From positions 1-64,000 of the forward strand of contig OZ240208.1 in the NCBI GenBank assembly GCA_965197455.1: a stretch of DNA of 64,000 nucleotides, written 5' to 3'. Positions 31,594-41,062 of the stretch are shown piece after piece. Under the pieces are notes generated by a model that made no database searches, had not been told where the DNA came from, and saw nothing but the letters and a program-made list of their open reading frames with translations. The position numbers and the translations under genes are program-made. Origin of the DNA: JAGWBD01 sp965197455 (GTDB lineage: Bacteria; Chloroflexota; Anaerolineae; Aggregatilineales; Phototrophicaceae). The first letter of the stretch is position 1. Each line of letters opens with the position of its first letter.

Positions 31594-34500
31594 TTAGCGT
31601 CTGCGACGCACCCCGCGCAGCAGCGAGAAGATCAGCAGCAGGCCCAGCAACCCGACCAGCCCCAGCGCCGCGCACAATACCACCACCGGCGTGATGAGCC
31701 CTTCGGCAGGCGTGGTTTCCGCCTGGGTCGGGACGAGCGTACCGCCAGGCGTGACGCTGGCCACCGGCGCAACCGGCGTGGGCGTCACGCTTGCTTCGGC
31801 TTCGGTCGGATCGGACGTGGGCGAGGGCGTGGGCGATGTGATGGCTGCCTCGGTTGCCAGCGCGGCCTCGGTTGCCAGCGCCTCCAGCAGATTGGCGGCC
31901 CGGGCTGTCGCCGTAGCATCAATGTCAGCCTGGGCGGTTGCAGTGGCCTGTTCGTTGCGGACCGTGCGCACGCGTTCCGTGGCGGCGATGATGTCCAGCG
32001 TGGCCTGCGTGTCATAGGTCGCCATGGCGACGACCTCGGTTGCAGCCAACGCGCTCTTTGTCGCCCGGTCATCGGCGGTGGCCTGGATGACGGCCGTCTG
32101 TGTGGCCAGCAGGGCCTGCGTGGCGCTGGCAGATTCCAGGGTGGCCTGCAGAATCGCACTTTGCGTTGCGGTGGCGCGCGCCGCGTCGGTGGCCCGCACC
32201 TGCTGGTTCAGCGCGGCAGCCGCATCAACAATTGCGGCCAGGGTCGCGCTACGTTCCTCAACGGCCTGAGTGGCGGTCTGCAACTGACGCGCAGCCACGG
32301 TCGCCGTGATGCGCGCGCGATTGCTCTCCGCCAGCGCGGTGGTGCGGGCGGCAGCGGCAGCGTTGCGCTCAACCTCGACCTGGGCTGCGGTGGCCAGGGC
32401 GGCAACTGTGGCGCTGCTTTGGACAGCGACCTGGGTCGCGGTCTGTTGCTCGCGCGCGGCGACGGTCGCCGCAATGCGCGCGCGATTGCTCTCGGCGCGG
32501 CCGGTCGCCTGGGCAGCTGCTGTGGCAATGCGCTGCGTGGCAACCTGGGTGTTCGTCGCCTGTGCCGCAGCGGTCACGATGGCGATTTGTTCTACAGCGG
32601 CCTGGGTGTTGGTTGCCTGGGCCGCAGAAGTCGCGGTGGCGATACGCTGCGTGGCGATCTGGGTTGCGGTGGCCTGGGCCGCTGACGTGGCGGTGGCGAT
32701 ACGCTGCGTGGCGATCTGGGTCGCGGTGGCCTGGGCCGCTGAAGTCGCGGTGGCGATACGCTGCGTGGCGATCTGGGTTGCGGTGGCCTGGGCCGCTGAC
32801 GTGGCGGTGGCGATTTGCTCTACAGCGGCCTGGGTATTCGTCGCCTGGGCGGCAGAAGTCGCGGTGGCGATGCGCTGCGTGGCGATCTGGGTCGCGGTGG
32901 CCTGGGCGGCAGAAGTCGCGGTGGCGATACGCTGCGTGGCGATCTGGGTTGCGGTGGCCTGGGCGGCAGAAGTCGCGGTGGCGATACGCTCCGTGGCGAT
33001 CTGGGTCGCGGTGGCCTGGGCGGCAGAAGTCGCGGTGGCGATACGCTCCGTGGCGATCTGGGTTGCGGTGGCCTGGGCGGCAGAAGTCGCGGTGGCGATA
33101 CGCTCCGTGGCGATCTGGGTTGCGGTGGCCTGGGCGGCAGAAGTCGCGGTGGCGATACGCTCCGTGGCGATCTGGGTCGCGGTGGCCTGGGCGGCAGAAG
33201 TCGCGGTGGCGATACGCTCCGTGGCGATCTGGGTCGCAGTGGCCTGGGCGGCAGAAGTCGCGGTGGCGATACGCTCCGTGGCGATCTGGGTTGCAGTGGC
33301 CTGGGCGGCTGACGTTGCGGTGGCGATACGCTCCGTGGCGATCTGGGTCGCAGTGGCCTGGGCCGCTGACGTTGCGGTGGCGATACGCTCCGTGGCGATC
33401 TGGGTTGCGGTGGCCTGGGCCGCTGACGTGGCGGTGGCGATACGCTCCGTGGCGATCTGGGTTGGCGGTTGCGGTGGCCTGAGCCGCAGACGTGGCGGTG
33501 GCGATACGCTCCGTGGCGATCTGGGTTGCCGTGGCCTGGGCCGCTGACGTTGCGGTGGCGATACGCTGCGTGGCGATCTGGGTTGCCGTGGCCTGGGCCG
33601 CTGACGTTGCGGTGGCGATTTGCTCTACAGCAGCCTGGGTGTTCGTCGCCTGGGCGGCAGAAGTCGCGGTGGCGATACGCTCCGTGGCGACCTGGGTTGC
33701 AGTGGCCTGGGCCGCAGAAGTCGCGGTGGCAATTTGCTCAGCTGCGACCTGCGTGTTCGTCGCCTGGGCCGCAGAAGTCGCGGTGGCAATTTGCTCTACT
33801 GCGACCTGCGTGTTCGTCGCCTGGGCGGCAGAAGTCGCGGTGGCGATACGCTCCGTGGCGACCTGGGTTGCAGTGGCCTGGGCCGCAGAAGTCGCGGTGG
33901 CAATTTGCTCAGCTGCGACCTGCGTGTTCGTCGCCTGGGCCGCAGAAGTCGCGGTGGCGATTTGCTCTGCTGCGGCCTGCGTGTTCGTCGCCTGAGCTGC
34001 AGAAGTCGCGGTGGCAATTTGCTCTGCTGCGGCCTGGGTGTTCGTCGCCTGAGCCGCAGAAGTCGCGGTGGCAATTTGCTCTACTGCGACCTGCGTATTC
34101 GTCGCCTGAGCCGCAGAAGTCGCGGTGGCAATTTGCTGTGCCTCGACCTGGGTCGCTGTGGCGCGCGCGGCGACGGTTGCGCTAATCCGGGCCCGGTTGC
34201 TCTCGGCGGCGGCGGCAGAGCGCGCAGCTGAAGTAGCGCGTTGCTCCTGCACGACCTGGGTGTTCGTCGCCTGAGCGGCAGAAGTCGCGGTGGCAATTTG
34301 CTCTGCTGCGGCCTGGGTGTTCGTCGCCTGAGCCGCAGAAGTCGCGGTGGCGATTTGCTGTGCCTCGACCTGGGTCGCGGTGGCGCGCGCAGCGATGGTC
34401 GCGCTAATCCGGGCCCGGTTGCTCTCGACAGCGGCGGCAGAGCGGGCTGCTGAGGTCGCGCGTCGCTCCTGCGCGACCTGGGTGGACGTGGCCTGGGCGG

Positions 34501-36880
34501 CCGCGGCGGCAAGGCGCTCTGAGGAGGCCTGGGTGCTGGTGCCCTGGGCGGAGACAGTCGCGGCTTGCTGCGCGGCGATTTCGGTCGCGGTGTTGCGCGC
34601 GGCGACGGTCGCAGTAATCCGGGCCCGGTTGCTCTCGACAGCGGCGGCAGAACGGGCCGCTGAGGTCGCGCGTCGCTCCTGTACGACCTGGCTGGCAGTC
34701 GCCTGGGCGGCCGCGGCGGCCGCGGCGGCCAGGCGCTCGGAGGCGGCCTGGGTCCCGGTGGAGCGGGCGGCGATGGTTGCCGCCACGCGGGCGCGGTTCG
34801 CTTCAACGGCGGTGGCTGCCCGCGCAGCAGCGGTGGCCTGACGTTGCGCGGCGGCCTGGGTTGCCGTTTGCGCGGGCCCCGGTTTGATCGTGAAGGGGAA
34901 GCCCGCTTCGGTGAGGTTGCCGGCCTCATCCTCGGCGCTGACCACCAGCGAATGCTCGCCGGGCTGCAGGTCCAGAATGGAGACAAAGGCGTTGCCGTCC
35001 TGCAGCAACAGTGTTTCGCCATCAAGCAGGGCCTGCACCGGGAAGCCACTGCCCTGGCCAGTAACATTTAGCGTCAGTTCCAGGTCGCTGTCGATCGCTG
35101 CGCCTGGCGTCAGCCCCTCCACCTCGATATCCAGCGGCAGCCGCGCGACTTCAAAGTCGAGCGTCTCGGTCTCGACCTGGCCGCCGGCGTTGCGGACGCG
35201 GACCTCAAGCGCGGCCGCGCCAGGCTTCAGCTCGGCGGCCTGCAACGTAATCTCGCCGTCATCGTCTGGCAGCGGCGCTTCATTGAGCGTGTAGTCGATG
35301 CCCGTCACCGGCAGCTGGCTGCTCTGCACCACGACGCGCACCTCGGCGCTTTCTTTCAGTAGCTCGCCTGCCTGCAATCCTTCAATTTCGAACTGGATCG
35401 GCAATGTCGGCACGATGAAGGGATAGTCGGGGGTGATTGACTCGCCGCCGGTGTTGGTGACGGCCAGCTGCAGCGTGTGCTCACCGGGCGTCAGGCTGTT
35501 GGGATCAATGGTGAAGCTCAGGCGCGAATCGAGGGTGACGCTGGCGCCGTCGTCCAGGCGCAGGGCCGCCTCGGCCAGGGAAGTCTGGCCGCCGACCGTC
35601 ACCGTGAAGGTCTGTTCCTCTTCAATCTCCCCGCTCAGCTCCGGCTCAATGCTGACCACCGGCGGCAAGGCGCCGACCGTGAAGTCCAGGGTGGCGCTGC
35701 CGCTGTCGCCATCGCTGTCGCTGGCGCTGAAGCGCAAACTGTGGGGGCCAGGGCTTAGTTCGACCGGCTGGATGACAATGCTGTAGGGCGGTCCGGTCAA
35801 CGGTACCGGCGCTTCATCGTCCAGCGCGACCGTCACCGCGTCGACTCCGTCATCGGCGGCCACGTCGGCCACTATTTCGAGGGGCTCAACCACCGTCTGC
35901 GTAACGGGCGTGAAGCTGAAGATGGGCACCGGCACCGGCGCGCGCAGGGTACCGCCGGCGCGCACAGGGCCCCAGGGCGTGTCGACCTCCAGCTCCAGCT
36001 GCCAGACGCGCCCGTCCAGCGGCACATCCACCTCCAGCGCGATGTCGTACTGGGTGCGCAGCAGGTCGGCCAGGCTGGTGTAGATTTCATTCAGTTCAGC
36101 CGGCGTTGGCGATTCACGGAAAAACGAGTTGGTTTCTTCGGACAGCTGCGTCAGATAGCTGCGGTCCGGGCCAAAGCCGAGGCCAATGGTGTAGACGGGC
36201 ACACCGTTGATCAGCGCGGCCTGCCGCACATCCTCGCGGCTGGTGGTCGAATGCTCGTCGGTGTCGTATTGGGCGCCATCGCTGAGCAGGATCACGGCGC
36301 GGCGCGGATTGTCCAGTTCGGCGGCGAGGTTGATGGCCTGTAGCGTTGCGTCATACAGCAGGGTCTGGCCACCATAGACCAGCCCGTCGATTACAGCCAA
36401 CAGCCTGTCGCGGTCAGTGATGAAACCCTGAATCACGGTGCTTCTTGATGAAAAGGTCAGAAGTGCAACAGGATCATCAGCGGCCATCGAGTTAACGAAG
36501 GCTGAAGCGGCTTCCTTCGCCTTGAGGATGGGCGTACCTGCCATGCTGGTGCTGACGTCGATGGCCAGCACAACAGCGATCGGCACGGCCTGCTCATCGC
36601 TGAAACTGACGACATCTGTGACGCGGGCATGCTCCGCCAGCTCGCCCACCACGCGGAAGTTTTCGCTAACGAGATCGGGCAGGGGTTGGCCAAGGTTATC
36701 GAAGGCGTTGACCATCACGCTGACGCGCGGCAGCGAGACCGGGTTGACTCCCGTAATCTCGATGCGCGGCCCCAGGGTCTCCTGGGCGAAGGATGTGCTG
36801 ACTACCAGCATGGCCAGCACTGCTGCAAGCAGGAACTTTTTCAAACGCCCCCCTGTCGCATGGCGCGCTGCACAACGCAT
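31594..36880 (-). CDS. Secreted VWA protein with beta-sandwich repeats, 19-residue repeat stalk and C-terminal anchor; frame broken by a 7-base insertion
   Basis: The N-terminus is a signal peptide (LKKFLLAAVLAMLVVSTSFA, likely cut before QE). A VWA domain spans about residues 95-280 with an intact metal site (D108-x-S110-x-S112, T173, D201). Four tandem beta-sandwich repeats of about 85 residues follow (roughly 300-650), then a long Ala/Thr/Gln-rich stalk. At 33464-33470 seven extra bases (GGCGGTT) interrupt the 57-base repeat and shift the frame. Removing them joins the first frame exactly to the frame that ends at 31594, giving about 1759 residues. That frame supplies a TPTP-rich linker and a final membrane helix with an RRRR tail. 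As read, the first frame runs out of phase into Arg/His-rich sequence to about 32369. Likely a cell-surface adhesion or sensing protein. A TTG at 36844 after AGGGGGG is an alternative start. Confidence 0.8.
32520..34134 (-). repeat. 57-base tandem repeat array coding a 19-residue stalk unit
   Basis: About 28 direct repeats of 57 bases encode variants of IATATSAAQATATQIATER, alternating with forms ending NTQ(V/A)A(V/A)EQ. The most regular block (about 32940-33460) keeps nearly identical units at exact 57-base steps, differing mainly in synonymous C/T and G/A changes. Upstream (34135-34850) lies an older, more divergent array with units including VESNRARITATVAAR. The pattern is coding, not CRISPR: there are no unique spacers. 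Boundaries are approximate. Confidence 0.88.
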
Positions 36881-36955
36881 CTCATGCGCACCGGCGTTGC
36901 ATGGTAACCTGCCCTTACCGTTCTGTAAACAGCGGATGCGCCAGACGCGCCATGT

Positions 36956-36961
36956 TATACT
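36956..36961 (+). promoter_or_regulatory. -10 box for gatC
   Basis: TATACT lies 38 bases before the GTG start of gatC, in the divergent spacer upstream of the VWA gene. No clear -35 box was found. Confidence 0.4.
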
Positions 36962-36998
36962 TTGTCCATGCAGCCGCGTATGTAGCGGAGGATTTGTC

Positions 36999-37289
36999 GT
37001 GGAACTGGGCCCGCAAGCTGTACGCGAGATCGCCGCGCTGGCGCGACTCGACCTGGACGAGGAGGAAGTTGCGCTCTTCGCGGAGCAGCTGTCGGCCTGT
37101 CTGCGTCACTTTCAGAACCTGCAACAGGTGGACAGCGCTCATGTGGAACCGACCGCTTCGGTGCTGCCGTTGCGCAACGTCCTGCGCGAGGATGTGGCCG
37201 GGACGCCCCTGACGCCGGAAGAGGTCATCGCCAACGCCCCGGATGCGGACGGGCATCAGTTTCGCGTCAGCGCCGTGCTGGAGGACTGA
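36999..37289 (+). CDS. gatC: Asp-tRNA(Asn)/Glu-tRNA(Gln) amidotransferase subunit C
   Basis: A 96-residue GatC. The N-terminal helices AVREIAALARLDLDEEEVALFAEQL and the later PTASVLPLRNVLRED and APDADGHQFRVSAVLED are the family signature. GatC stabilises the GatA-GatB enzyme that converts misacylated Glu-tRNA(Gln) or Asp-tRNA(Asn). gatA and gatB are not adjacent. The start is GTG at 36999 with GGAGGA 6 bases upstream. Its last 34 bases overlap the 3' end of the convergent phospholipase-like gene. Confidence 0.93.
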   Translation: MELGPQAVREIAALARLDLDEEEVALFAEQLSACLRHFQNLQQVDSAHVEPTASVLPLRNVLREDVAGTPLTPEEVIANAPDADGHQFRVSAVLED

Positions 37290-38044
37290 GCGTCCTGCTC
37301 GTCCTGTTCGTCCAGCCATGTCAGCAACTGTGAGCGCATGAAGGACTCCATGTTGCGCTCGACCGCGACCAGGCGCTCCTGAGGAATCCAGGTCCGCACT
37401 TCGCGTCCGAAAGCCTGCGGGTCATCCAGCGTCGCCCGAAAGTCCTGCGGCGTCCGTCGCCAACGTTTGCTCAGAATCTCCAGAGTCTCGCTGCTGCCGC
37501 GCAACTGGCGCACAATCATGTCGCGCATGGTGCACAGGTCTTCGTCGCTCAGGAAGGGTAGCCAGCCCGCAGGCTGCGCCAGCGCCAGCGCAGCGACAGT
37601 CGCTTCATCAATTAATCCGAAGTCGCGCTCGTCACAGCGCGTCATCTGCAGCGTGATCGCCAGCGCGCGCGTCCGTCGCTCGCCGGCATCCGTGACCGAC
37701 TCCATCAGCGGCCACATCACCTGTTGCGTCCAGATTTCGTCCATGGCCAGGTGCGCCACGTAGCCGGCGAGAAAGATGCGCTGCGCCTCATCACGTGGCT
37801 GCAGCAATTGCGGATGCTGCTGCATCATCAGCCGCCAGGGGTGATCGCGCATCGGCTGGTCGTAGTGATAGAAGTGCGAATCCGCGCGCGTGCCGGGCGC
37901 GTGCAAACGTGTGGCGTCCGCGGCTATGTTGCCCAGCAGGAAGGCGGGCAGTTCGGCCCGCAAACGCGCCAGCGCGCGCACTGGCATTTGCGGGTCTGCC
38001 AGCAGGCGACGGGCCGCGGCGAGATGCGTGAAAGGTGTGGGCAT
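37256..38044 (-). CDS. Zinc-dependent phospholipase C-like protein
   Basis: A 262-residue protein resembling the PF00882 zinc-dependent phospholipase C group. THLAAARRLL at the N-terminus, GNIAADATRLHAPGTRADSHFYHY and AGYVAHLAMDEIW provide the spaced His/Asp residues that could bind zinc. No signal peptide is visible, unlike secreted phospholipases, so it is one of the cytoplasmic relatives of unknown substrate. The start at 38044 is 10 bases after a small membrane-protein gene. The 3' end overlaps gatC on the other strand by 34 bases. Confidence 0.78.
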   Translation of the reverse strand: MPTPFTHLAAARRLLADPQMPVRALARLRAELPAFLLGNIAADATRLHAPGTRADSHFYHYDQPMRDHPWRLMMQQHPQLLQPRDEAQRIFLAGYVAHLAMDEIWTQQVMWPLMESVTDAGERRTRALAITLQMTRCDERDFGLIDEATVAALALAQPAGWLPFLSDEDLCTMRDMIVRQLRGSSETLEILSKRWRRTPQDFRATLDDPQAFGREVRTWIPQERLVAVERNMESFMRSQLLTWLDEQDEQDAQSSSTALTRN

Positions 38045-38054
38045 GGGCTTCGGG

Positions 38055-38213
38055 TCAGGGATTCCGCTGGCCGGCGAAGGCGACGAGCGCGCCCAGCAGC
38101 AAGCCGGGCGGGATGCCGAGCAGCAAATTGCCCAGCAACAGCCCCATGAGCACGCCGCACACGAGACCGCTGCCCATGGCGAAGGCGAGGCGCTGGCTGC
38201 GCACGACACTCAT
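38055..38213 (-). CDS. Small glycine-rich membrane protein (52 aa)
   Basis: A 52-residue protein made of a short basic N-terminus (MSVVRSQRLAF) and one long or two short glycine-zipper helices (GSGLVCGVLMGLLLG, NLLLGIPPGLLLGALVAF). The double proline suggests a hairpin. The ATG overlaps the acyl-CoA ligase stop by ATGA, which argues for real, coupled translation. No family is recognised. It may anchor or regulate the neighbouring enzymes. Confidence 0.6.
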   Translation of the reverse strand: MSVVRSQRLAFAMGSGLVCGVLMGLLLGNLLLGIPPGLLLGALVAFAGQRNP

Positions 38214-39931
38214 GAATTCGGGTTGGAGTCGCGAAACTGCGTGTCGCGCCACGCCGCAAAGGCCGGTTGCAGCTTCAGGCGCTGATACTTGCCGGTCGAG
38301 GTCACCGGAATCTCCTCACCAAAGACGACGACCTTGGGGCTTTTGGCGAAGGGCAGTCGCGCGCGGCAGTGCGCCAGCACGGTCTCCTCGTCCAGCGTGA
38401 CGCCCTCCTGCGCTACGACCCAGGCGCCCACTTCCTCACCATAGTACGTGTTGGGGAAGGCGACGGCCAGGCCGGCCCGCACGCCCTCCAGCTCCAGCAG
38501 GGCCTCCTCGATGTCGAGCGGGCTGTACTTGACGCCGCCGCGGTTGATGAGCTCCTTGATGCGCCCGGAGATGAAGAAAAAGTCACGCCCTTCCGCGTCG
38601 CGCAGGAAGAAGCCCTCGTCGCCGCTGCGGAACCAGCCGAAGCGAAAGGTCTCCTCATTGGCGTCCGGACGGCGGTAATAATGTTTCATGACGTTGTGGC
38701 CGCGCACACAGATCTCGCCGTGTTCGCCCTCACCCAGCTGCCGGCCGCTGCCGTCGGCGGCGAAGATGGCCATCTCGTTGGGCGCGATCGGGCAGCCGAT
38801 GCTGGGATAGCCATGCGCCAGCAACCAGTACAGGCGCTCGGCGCGCCCCAGGCTGACGGGCAGGAAGCTGCTGTAGCAGGAGGTCTCGCTGAGTCCGTAG
38901 CCGTGCAGCAGCGTTAGCTCGAAGCAGTCCTCAAAGTCGCGCGCCAGCGTCAGCGCCAGCGTACCGGCGCCGCAGATGAAGTGACGGAAGTGCTCCAGGT
39001 CAGCCGCTTCCAGCCCTGCGCCGAATATGCTGTGCCCGTCCTTGCGGTTGCTCAGGGCCAGCTCCAGCAAATATTGCAGCATGGTAGGGACGACGCTGAC
39101 GATGTGTACCCGCTCGACCGCGACGCGGCGCCAGAAGGCATGCACTGAAAAGTGATGGTTGAGAACGGTGGAGGCGCCCGTCACCAACGGTGTGATGAGG
39201 GTGACGACGGTGCCGTTGACGTGATGGACGGGCAGGACGCACATCATGCGCTGGTTGCCGGTGATGCCTTGCCAGGCGCCGATGCCGGTCGCGTCCACCA
39301 GCAAGTTGTACTGCGTCAGAACGACGCCCTTGGGCGCGCCGGTGGTGCCGCTGGTGTAGACCAGCAGGGCCTCGTCTTCCAGCGCGGGCTCCACTTCCGT
39401 CGGCCAGGCAGCGGGGCCAGTCAGCGCCTCCGCCTGGGGCAGATCAGCGGTGGACAGCAGTTGACGGATGCCGGGCGCGCCGAATTCGCCCCCGGCGTCG
39501 ATGAGACTTCGCGCGCGCTGTAGCTGGTCCGGTTCCACGAAGCAGAGCACGGCCTCACAGTTGCGCAGAATAAAGGCGATGCGGCGATCTTCTTCGACGA
39601 TGTTCTGCGGCGCCACCACCGCGCCCAGCGACCAGCAGGCAAAGTAGATCAGGGCCGTGTCGCTGTGATTGCAGCAGAGGGTTGCCACCCGGTCGCCACG
39701 GCGTATGCCGAGTTGATTGTGCAGAAACTGCGCCGTCTGCTGCACGCGCGCGCAGAAGCGGGCGAAGCTGAACTCGCTGCGCTGGCCATTTTCGTCGTAA
39801 TAGATGAGGAAGGTCTTGTCTGGCGAAACGCTCGCCTGCAAGGCGATCAAGTGGCGGAAATTGCGCCAGGGCACCATGCGGCGTCGGGGCGCAACGCCGT
39901 TAACCTCATGCGCGGCCGCCAGATTTGTCAC
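38210..39931 (-). CDS. Acyl-CoA synthetase (AMP-forming ligase)
   Basis: A 573-residue ANL-superfamily ligase. The P-loop-like motif is YTSGTTGAPKGVV, the aromatic/A5 motif is GYGLSETSC, the hinge region is SGRIKELINRGGVKYSP, and the C-terminal catalytic lysine lies in TSTGKYQR. It should activate a carboxylic acid (fatty, branched or carnitine-like) as acyl-AMP and then acyl-CoA. The start is GTG at 39931 with AAGAGGA 9 bases upstream; a longer frame to 40312 crosses the divergent gene. It leads an operon with the 52-residue membrane protein and the phospholipase-like protein. Confidence 0.88.
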   Translation of the reverse strand: MTNLAAAHEVNGVAPRRRMVPWRNFRHLIALQASVSPDKTFLIYYDENGQRSEFSFARFCARVQQTAQFLHNQLGIRRGDRVATLCCNHSDTALIYFACWSLGAVVAPQNIVEEDRRIAFILRNCEAVLCFVEPDQLQRARSLIDAGGEFGAPGIRQLLSTADLPQAEALTGPAAWPTEVEPALEDEALLVYTSGTTGAPKGVVLTQYNLLVDATGIGAWQGITGNQRMMCVLPVHHVNGTVVTLITPLVTGASTVLNHHFSVHAFWRRVAVERVHIVSVVPTMLQYLLELALSNRKDGHSIFGAGLEAADLEHFRHFICGAGTLALTLARDFEDCFELTLLHGYGLSETSCYSSFLPVSLGRAERLYWLLAHGYPSIGCPIAPNEMAIFAADGSGRQLGEGEHGEICVRGHNVMKHYYRRPDANEETFRFGWFRSGDEGFFLRDAEGRDFFFISGRIKELINRGGVKYSPLDIEEALLELEGVRAGLAVAFPNTYYGEEVGAWVVAQEGVTLDEETVLAHCRARLPFAKSPKVVVFGEEIPVTSTGKYQRLKLQPAFAAWRDTQFRDSNPNS

Positions 39932-40114
39932 GGTTTTGTATCCTCTTACGCTGTTATTCACGGCATGCCCCCGCCGACCCTCATGCTGCACCCGCTCCCT
40001 GATCCCCGGTCCGCCATTCATCACTTCAACCCGGAGGCAGCACTGGCCCCCTGACCCTTCGCAGTTTATAACTGCGGAGGCCTGACCGCAATCATACAGG
40101 GGATGAGGCAGCGC

Positions 40115-41062
40115 ATGCCTGCTGCGACCATTGTCATCGGCGCCGGACTGAGTGGGTTGCTTGCTGCCAGCGAGCTGGCACAGCGCGGCCTGCCCTGCGC
40201 CCTCATCGAGGTGCGCGCCCGGCCTGGCGGCAGCATTTGCAGTGAGCACCGCTCGGGCTTCGTGCTGGATGGCGGCCCCTTCGCCTTCGAGCGCGAGTTG
40301 CCAGGATCGCACGAGACCCTGCCCTGGCCGGAGGACAAATTCATCGAGCTGCAGCAGCAGGAAGGCGGCCGTCGCCTCTACGTCCTGAGCGCGGGCAGCG
40401 AATCACTGGTGACGGCCCTGAGCGACCGGCTGCCCGCCGGCGCCTTGCTGACGCGCATGGCCGTCAGTTCGCTGGGGCAAGCCGGCTCTGGCTTTGCGCT
40501 CTGCCTTGAGAACGGCATGGTGCTGACCGCGCCCGCGCTGATTGTAGCGGCGCCGGCGCCTTACGCCGGACGCATGCTGTATTCGTTGCGCCCCCGGGTC
40601 GGCAAGGCCTTGCGCGCCTTTCACCATGATTCGATCACGCGTGTTTCGCTGGGCTACCGCCGCGCGGACATTCCGCTGCCCGTGCCGCCGCCGCCCGATA
40701 CCGGCTTCGCTTTCTGCCACTGGACGGAACATGCAGCGCGGGTGCCGCCCGGTCACGTGCTGCTGCAACTGGGCTTGCGCATGGTGCCGCCGGACATTGA
40801 GGCGCAACAAATCATCGCCGAGCTGCAGGCCAACATGGGCTGGCCACCCACTCACGTCGTCGCGCGCGTGGATCACTGGCCCGGGTCGCACTGTCTGGAA
40901 GTGCACGAGCCGGAGCACCCGGCGCGGATGGCGGAGTTGCGGGCGCAGCTGCCGCCCGGCATAGCGCTCATCGGCAGCGATTATGGCGCGCCCCTGCTGG
41001 AAGATCGGGTGCGCCAGGCCCGCGCTGCCGCGCGCGCTATCGAAGCCTGGTTATCGCGTTAG
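40115..41062 (+). CDS. Compact FAD oxidoreductase, protoporphyrinogen oxidase-like
   Basis: A 315-residue flavin amine-oxidase-superfamily protein. The dinucleotide motif VIGAGLSGLLAASELA opens the protein, then EVRARPGGSICSEHRSGFVLDGGP, as in HemY/PPO. It ends with the FAD-contacting ALIGSDYGAPLLEDRVRQA. It is about 140 residues shorter than HemY, mostly in the substrate/membrane-binding insert, so a porphyrin substrate is uncertain. The ATG at 40115 has GAGG at 6 bases; an ATG at 40103 is the alternative. It is divergent from the ligase operon and its stop overlaps folC by 4 bases. Confidence 0.75.
   Translation: MPAATIVIGAGLSGLLAASELAQRGLPCALIEVRARPGGSICSEHRSGFVLDGGPFAFERELPGSHETLPWPEDKFIELQQQEGGRRLYVLSAGSESLVTALSDRLPAGALLTRMAVSSLGQAGSGFALCLENGMVLTAPALIVAAPAPYAGRMLYSLRPRVGKALRAFHHDSITRVSLGYRRADIPLPVPPPPDTGFAFCHWTEHAARVPPGHVLLQLGLRMVPPDIEAQQIIAELQANMGWPPTHVVARVDHWPGSHCLEVHEPEHPARMAELRAQLPPGIALIGSDYGAPLLEDRVRQARAAARAIEAWLSR

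Noticed and set aside
32306..33547. Plus-strand open frame of 413 codons rich in VAVAWAAEVAVAIR
   Set aside because: It is the antisense reading of the 57-base repeat array of the VWA gene. Periodic repeats keep several frames open, and there is no start signal or domain.
32520..34134. Possible CRISPR array or satellite
   Set aside because: Repeats are contiguous 57-base coding units without unique spacers, and they keep a reading frame with few disruptions.
39932..40312. N-terminal extension of the acyl-CoA ligase
   Set aside because: It crosses the divergent FAD oxidoreductase start and has no ligase-like sequence. A GTG with AAGAGGA at 39931 fits better.
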